From Rhizobiaceae bacterium (GTDB lineage: Bacteria > Pseudomonadota > Alphaproteobacteria > Rhizobiales > Rhizobiaceae): a stretch of DNA of 45,098 nucleotides. The notes under the pieces are model-generated. The model was not told where the DNA came from. It was given only the letters and a program-made list of their open reading frames with translations, and did no database searches. The position numbers were made by a program, and so were the translations under genes. The stretch spans positions 1 through 45,098 of the forward strand of contig JAIXTO010000067.1 in assembly GCA_027483885.1 (NCBI GenBank), in the 5' to 3' direction. Below, in pieces: positions 41,592 to 45,098 of this stretch (positions are counted from its first letter, which is position 1; each line of letters begins with the position of its first letter).

Positions 41592-42317
41592 CTAGCTGAT
41601 TAGCCGCAGACGTATGGCCTTGGCAACCAGTTGGGTCCGGTTAACGCAATCGAGTTTCTTGATCGCCTTGTTGAGATAGGCGTTGATCGTGTGATCGGAC
41701 AGCGACAGGATACTGGCGATTTCGGAGGATGTCTTGCCTTGCGATGTCCAGCGCAACACTTCCAGTTCGCGCACCGTCAGCAGTTTCGTCGTCGCCGGCT
41801 CCTGCCGGCGCAGCCGGTCATAGATCGTGAAGGCCTGCAGAAGCAGCATTCCCACTTCGTTCAGTTCGGGGAGCGTCAGAAGCGGGCACGAACCACCCAG
41901 ATGGATAACATAGTTGGATCCGTCGCTTGATTGCAACGGCATGGCAACGCCTGTGCACATCTGATGGGCATGGAGAAGATTGCGCAGTGCATCCGGAAAT
42001 TCCGGCTTAGAGCCTTCCGCACGACCTGGCTCGCAATTCCAGCAGAGCGGCAGCACCATGTTCTTCAGCAGCGGCACCAATGGACAGATTTTCAGAAAGT
42101 GGTTGTGGTCGAAGGCGCTGATATACGCGTTGGGCATCGTACTTTCGATAATCAGCGGTTCTAATAGAGTGTCCGTGGAAACGGGCGCATTCGTCAGCAT
42201 AAAGTAGCGAAAACCGAACTGACTGGTGATGTGCGACAATGCTGTGACAACTTCGGCGCGTGTGTCGGCCGAGGTTAAAGCCTTGCTGATATGCGACTGG
42301 CGTTCAAGGGTAATCAT
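41592..42317 (-). CDS. LuxR-family regulator (solo) with altered autoinducer pocket
   Basis: 241 aa: N-terminal autoinducer-binding-like domain (about 15-165) and C-terminal GerE helix-turn-helix (about 178-238, LTVRELEVLRWTSQGKTSSE). Aligned to TraR by the 13- and 15-residue spacings, the lactone-binding residues read Tyr65 (W57), Phe69 (Y61) and Cys78 (D70), with Trp93 (W85) kept. Cys78, Cys92 and Cys95 (CWNC) cluster near the pocket, with Cys120 and Cys143 elsewhere. No luxI is in the window. It probably senses something other than an acyl-homoserine lactone. It is divergent from the haem-type receptor gene. No good ribosome-binding site precedes ATG 42317. Confidence 0.85.
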   Translation of the reverse strand: MITLERQSHISKALTSADTRAEVVTALSHITSQFGFRYFMLTNAPVSTDTLLEPLIIESTMPNAYISAFDHNHFLKICPLVPLLKNMVLPLCWNCEPGRAEGSKPEFPDALRNLLHAHQMCTGVAMPLQSSDGSNYVIHLGGSCPLLTLPELNEVGMLLLQAFTIYDRLRRQEPATTKLLTVRELEVLRWTSQGKTSSEIASILSLSDHTINAYLNKAIKKLDCVNRTQLVAKAIRLRLIS

Positions 42318-42338
42318 CTATTGTGCGATTTTTAAGTG

Positions 42339-42363
42339 TGACAATATTTCTGTCAGATTGACA
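42339..42363. promoter_or_regulatory. Alternating TGACA/TGTCA repeats before the LuxR-type gene
   Basis: TGACA (42339), TGTCA (42351) and TGACA (42359) form overlapping inverted repeats with 7- and 3-bp spacers, 22-46 nt upstream of the luxR-type start. They may be an autoregulatory operator. The rest of the 438-bp gap (42318-42755) holds the two iron-box-like palindromes and no gene that I can support. Confidence 0.4.
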
Positions 42364-42583
42364 AGTATTACAATTCAAGCCTCGGAGCCAGAGCCGTTTT
42401 CGAATATTAGAACCTACAGCTGAAGGTGCTTGCGATCTTGTTTAATGTTCTTTGTACAGCCGTGCGATTTTTGTTGAATGGCTGTGCAGCGTGTAGTGCG
42501 CTCACCGGGTTTTGCCAGTGATTTTTCCGGCCCCGACCCGGAAATTCTGATCTTGTGTCGGAATTGACACGGTTTGATCCAAC

Positions 42584-42610
42584 TAAACATGATGCAATGA
42601 GTCATGTTTA
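42584..42610. promoter_or_regulatory. Perfect palindrome with TGA-N9-TCA core, candidate RirA iron box
   Basis: TAAACATGA (42584-42592), a 9-bp spacer, TCATGTTTA (42602-42610): perfect 9-bp arms. The core TGA-N9-TCA is the IRO-box form bound by the rhizobial iron repressor RirA. It lies about 146 nt before the TonB receptor start. Confidence 0.55.
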
Positions 42611-42614
42611 ATGT

Positions 42615-42629
42615 TGACAAATGGGATCA
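42615..42629. promoter_or_regulatory. Second TGA-N9-TCA site (candidate iron box)
   Basis: TGA-CAAATGGGA-TCA at 42615-42629 repeats the IRO-box form 4 bp after the large palindrome. It overlaps TTGACA (42614-42619), which could be the -35 element of the receptor gene, so a bound repressor would block the promoter. Confidence 0.5.
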
Positions 42630-42755
42630 TGTTTTTTATTCGGCATGGATAAGGCGCTTCTGCGTCGCCGGTCTATTCATCGTCAGTATTGAACGTCGCT
42701 CCTTGTGCGGCCGCGGTTTTGCGCGCGCTGTTGCTTGGGGCTGGGAAAGGTTTTC

Positions 42756-45041
42756 ATGCTAAACCGCTTGCGCGTTTCTCTTCTTGCCTGCACAGGTCTG
42801 TCGCTCCTTACGCTGGCTTTTCCAGCCATTGCACAGGAGGCCGCCGTTTCTGAGGAAAAGGCTGCCTCCGATACCACCGTGCTTCAAAGGGTCTCGGTGA
42901 AGGGCGAGCGGGTCGCGGCGGCGGCCAAGGGCAGTGCGACCGACAGCCCGCTCACTACCGAGACCACCCGCGCCAAGCTTGAAGACAAGCAGATCACCAA
43001 TCTGGAAGATCTCGGCCGTGTTGCCGAACCGGGCGTGACGTTCAACCGCACGACCGGTGCCGTCAACATCCGCGGCCTTGAGGGCAACCGGGTGCTTTCC
43101 ACCATCGACGGTATCCCGATCCCCTATTTCAACGATCCAACCCGCAGCGCGACCGGTGGCGTCGATACGTTCAGCTTCTCGTCGCTGTCAGCCGTGGATG
43201 TGATGCGTGGGGCCGATTCCAGCCGTGCCGGCGCGGGCGCGCTGGGCGGTGTCATCGCCTACCGCACGCTTGAGCCGCAGGATCTGATCGGCGAGGGGCG
43301 TGACTGGGGCGTGCTCTTGAAGTCCACCTATGACAGCACCGACAAGAGCTGGGAAGGATCGGCCGCCGTCGCCAAGAAGATCGACAACACCTCGATGCTG
43401 TTCCAGGGCAGCTACCGCAAGGGCCATGAGCGCGAAACGAACGGCACGACCGGCGGCACCTATACGAAGCGCACGGAGGCGAACCCCTCCGATTTCGATC
43501 AGTATAATTTTCTGGTGAAGCTGCGCCAGGAGCTGGAAGGCGGCCACACGATCGGCATCACGGGCGAACGGTATCGCAAGGACCGCGATACCGACATGAG
43601 GTCCACCCAGGCGACGGCCGCCCAGTTTTCGACCAGCAATTATTTTCCCGGCGACTATACCAACAACAAGGAAAACGAGCGCGACCGCATCTCGCTGGAT
43701 TATAAGTTCGACAGCGAGAGCGATGACAGCATCATCGACAATGCCTGGGCCTCGCTCTACTGGATGAAGACCCGCACGGTGGATGGCTATACCGGCTACC
43801 GCTCTTATTCCGTCAAGGGGCCCATTGGGCGCGCCAATTCCAACGAGGAAAGCACGTTCGGCCTCATCGGCGCGGTGCAGAAGGATGTGGATCTCGGGGC
43901 GACCAACCACCTCTTCACCTTCGGCTTCGATCTCGCCACCAGCACGATCGAACAATATTCGGCAGGTTACGACAATTGCCCGGCGCCGCTTGCCAATGGC
44001 ACCTATCCGACCGGCTTTACCGCTTGCGCCAATCTTCACACCAATCAGGCCGATACGCCGAAGGTGGATAGCAATCGCATCGGCCTTTATCTTGATGACG
44101 AAATTTCCATCGGTGACAGTGGCGTCAAGCTCACCCCCGGCGTGCGTTTCGACTGGGTAAAGCATGAGCCGAAGATGACGCAAGCCTACGATGACAATGC
44201 CAGCAACCCGACGCTGCCGGCAGGCTTCGAGGATGCCGGCCTATCGCCGAAGGTGCGGCTTGCCTATGACCTTGCGCCCAAGGTCGAGCTGTTTGGCCAA
44301 TGGGCGATGGGTTTCCGGGCACCGTCTGCCAGCGAGTTGTATAGCTCGTTCGGTGGTCCGGGCACCTATCTGCGTCTCGGCAATGCCGATCTGGAAACCG
44401 AGACCAGCCATGGTTTCGAAGTGGGGGCAAACCTGGGCGACGAGGAATTCGGCGGCCGCATCAACCTCTTCTATAACCGCTACAAGAATTTCATCGATAC
44501 AAAGACGATCACGGCGACACAGGCCGCAGCCCAAGGCTACACGGATTCCTATCCGAATGGGATTTCTCAGTACGTGAATGTGTCGCGCGCCGAAATCTAC
44601 GGTCTGGAGCTTTCCGCCCACAAGACCTTCGACAGCGGCCTGCGCCTCGGCGGCGGTCTTGCGGCGTCCACCGGCAAAAATCTCGACAGCTACAAGAACC
44701 TTGCCTCCGTTGCGCCGATGAAGGTGGTGGCAAGCATCGGTTACGATACGAGCTTCTGGGGTGTCGGCGTCGATCTGACCGGCGTTGCCGGATCGCATGA
44801 CAATGGCAAGGTCGACCAGACCACCTATTCGCGCGCTGCCGGTTACGGCCTTGTCGATTTGACCGCCTGGTGGGAGCCGGAACAGGTGAAGGGGCTGCGC
44901 TTCAATGCCGGTGTCTTCAACGTGTTCGACCGCACCTACTACGATTACACCACCATTCGCGCGACCAGCGGTGCGACCAACAATGCCTTCTATTCGGAGC
45001 CCGGCCGCAGCTTCAAGATTTCGCTGACGCAGCGTTTCTGA
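42756..45041 (+). CDS. TonB-dependent haemoglobin/haem-type outer-membrane receptor
   Basis: 761 aa from ATG 42756, with GGAAAGG 8 nt upstream; the frame to 42705 is unlikely. Signal peptide about 1-27 (LACTGLSLLTLAFPAIAQ). A possible TonB box (VLQRVSVKG) comes before the plug domain (about 60-170: GVTFNRTTGAVNIRGLEGNR, DVMRGADSSRAGAGALGG), then the 22-strand barrel ending in aromatic Phe (FKISLTQRF). FRAPSASELYSSFGGPGTYL and NADLETETSHGFEVG match the FRAP/NPxL region of haem, haemoglobin and transferrin/lactoferrin-type receptors. It takes up haem or a haem protein with TonB energy under iron limitation. No hmu ABC genes are in the window. A FRAP...His motif is only partly visible, so another iron ligand is possible. 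Confidence 0.88.
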   Translation: MLNRLRVSLLACTGLSLLTLAFPAIAQEAAVSEEKAASDTTVLQRVSVKGERVAAAAKGSATDSPLTTETTRAKLEDKQITNLEDLGRVAEPGVTFNRTTGAVNIRGLEGNRVLSTIDGIPIPYFNDPTRSATGGVDTFSFSSLSAVDVMRGADSSRAGAGALGGVIAYRTLEPQDLIGEGRDWGVLLKSTYDSTDKSWEGSAAVAKKIDNTSMLFQGSYRKGHERETNGTTGGTYTKRTEANPSDFDQYNFLVKLRQELEGGHTIGITGERYRKDRDTDMRSTQATAAQFSTSNYFPGDYTNNKENERDRISLDYKFDSESDDSIIDNAWASLYWMKTRTVDGYTGYRSYSVKGPIGRANSNEESTFGLIGAVQKDVDLGATNHLFTFGFDLATSTIEQYSAGYDNCPAPLANGTYPTGFTACANLHTNQADTPKVDSNRIGLYLDDEISIGDSGVKLTPGVRFDWVKHEPKMTQAYDDNASNPTLPAGFEDAGLSPKVRLAYDLAPKVELFGQWAMGFRAPSASELYSSFGGPGTYLRLGNADLETETSHGFEVGANLGDEEFGGRINLFYNRYKNFIDTKTITATQAAAQGYTDSYPNGISQYVNVSRAEIYGLELSAHKTFDSGLRLGGGLAASTGKNLDSYKNLASVAPMKVVASIGYDTSFWGVGVDLTGVAGSHDNGKVDQTTYSRAAGYGLVDLTAWWEPEQVKGLRFNAGVFNVFDRTYYDYTTIRATSGATNNAFYSEPGRSFKISLTQRF

Positions 45042-45065
45042 CCTCCAGTCCCCTGCATCAGCTGA

Positions 45066-45095
45066 GGCGGCGCGACACTGTTCGCGCCGCCTTTT
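45066..45095 (+). terminator. Intrinsic terminator of the TonB receptor gene
   Basis: GGCGGCGCG (45066-45074), loop ACACTGTT, CGCGCCGCC (45083-45091), then TTTT: a perfect 9-bp GC stem with a T-tract, 25 nt after the stop codon. Confidence 0.9.
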
Positions 45096-45098
45096 CTG

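Overview
The window looks like chromosomal DNA of a member of the Rhizobiaceae (Agrobacterium/Rhizobium group). The sequence is GC-rich. It carries a NolR-type ArsR regulator, a BacA peptide transporter, the rhizobial choline transporter ChoXWV, a bdhA-xdhA-xdhB gene order known from Sinorhizobium, an Atu4866-family small protein, an HWE histidine kinase and short GC-rich intergenic mosaic repeats. I see no insertion sequence, prophage, CRISPR array, tRNA or rRNA. Both ends are cut: the left edge lies inside puuD, and the right edge falls just after the terminator of a TonB-dependent receptor.

Layout. 1-11.2 kb is a purine/hydroxybutyrate region: puuD (urate hydroxylase, partial), a secreted Cys-rich protein, two tandem paralogous GcvA-like LysR genes each divergent from a small DUF1127-type gene, then a minus-strand operon bdhA-xdhA-xdhB-HWE kinase-xdhC, and an IalB-like exported protein. 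11.4-19.2 kb holds a GST, an LLM flavin oxidoreductase with methionine aminopeptidase, a chemoreceptor, bacA and a polysaccharide deacetylase. 19.3-26.4 kb holds a TPR membrane protein with Der GTPase, a GT4 glycosyltransferase with a Pho-box-like site, KDG kinase divergent from a GH13 alpha-glucosidase, and an AraC regulator. 26.5-34.2 kb holds a 45-aa basic ORF, an Atu4866-like protein, an M23-family protein with a degenerate zinc site, adenine deaminase, corA with a possible leader peptide, an omega-amino-acid transaminase and nolR. 34.3-41 kb holds choX-choW-choV with a HugZ-like gene, pseudoazurin behind an FNR/NnrR-type palindrome, and an unknown gene paired with a DUF2333 gene. 41-45 kb holds a PAS protein and a LuxR-type regulator, divergent from a haemoglobin/haem-type TonB receptor whose promoter region carries two TGA-N9-TCA iron-box-like palindromes.

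How genes fit together. puuD, the xdh genes and adenine deaminase cover purine breakdown (adenine to hypoxanthine to xanthine to urate and beyond). bdhA is co-transcribed with xdh, as described for the S. meliloti mixed-function operon, but here a sensor kinase sits between xdhB and xdhC. The choline transporter feeds osmoprotection or catabolism.

Most worth a second look: (1) a 16-codon Pro/Asp leader ORF (MDPDSRSSTPKPEPLG) with a good Shine-Dalgarno sequence and a 12-bp overlapping hairpin just before corA, reminiscent of enterobacterial MgtL; (2) a LuxR-type protein whose acyl-homoserine-lactone pocket residues are replaced (W57Y, Y61F, D70C) and which has a CWNC motif, next to a Cys-pair PAS protein and a haem receptor; (3) a Pho box before the glycosyltransferase, suggesting phosphate-controlled glycolipid synthesis; (4) a duplicated LysR/small-protein module. 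All functional statements come from reading the sequence and remembered family knowledge. No database search was run.
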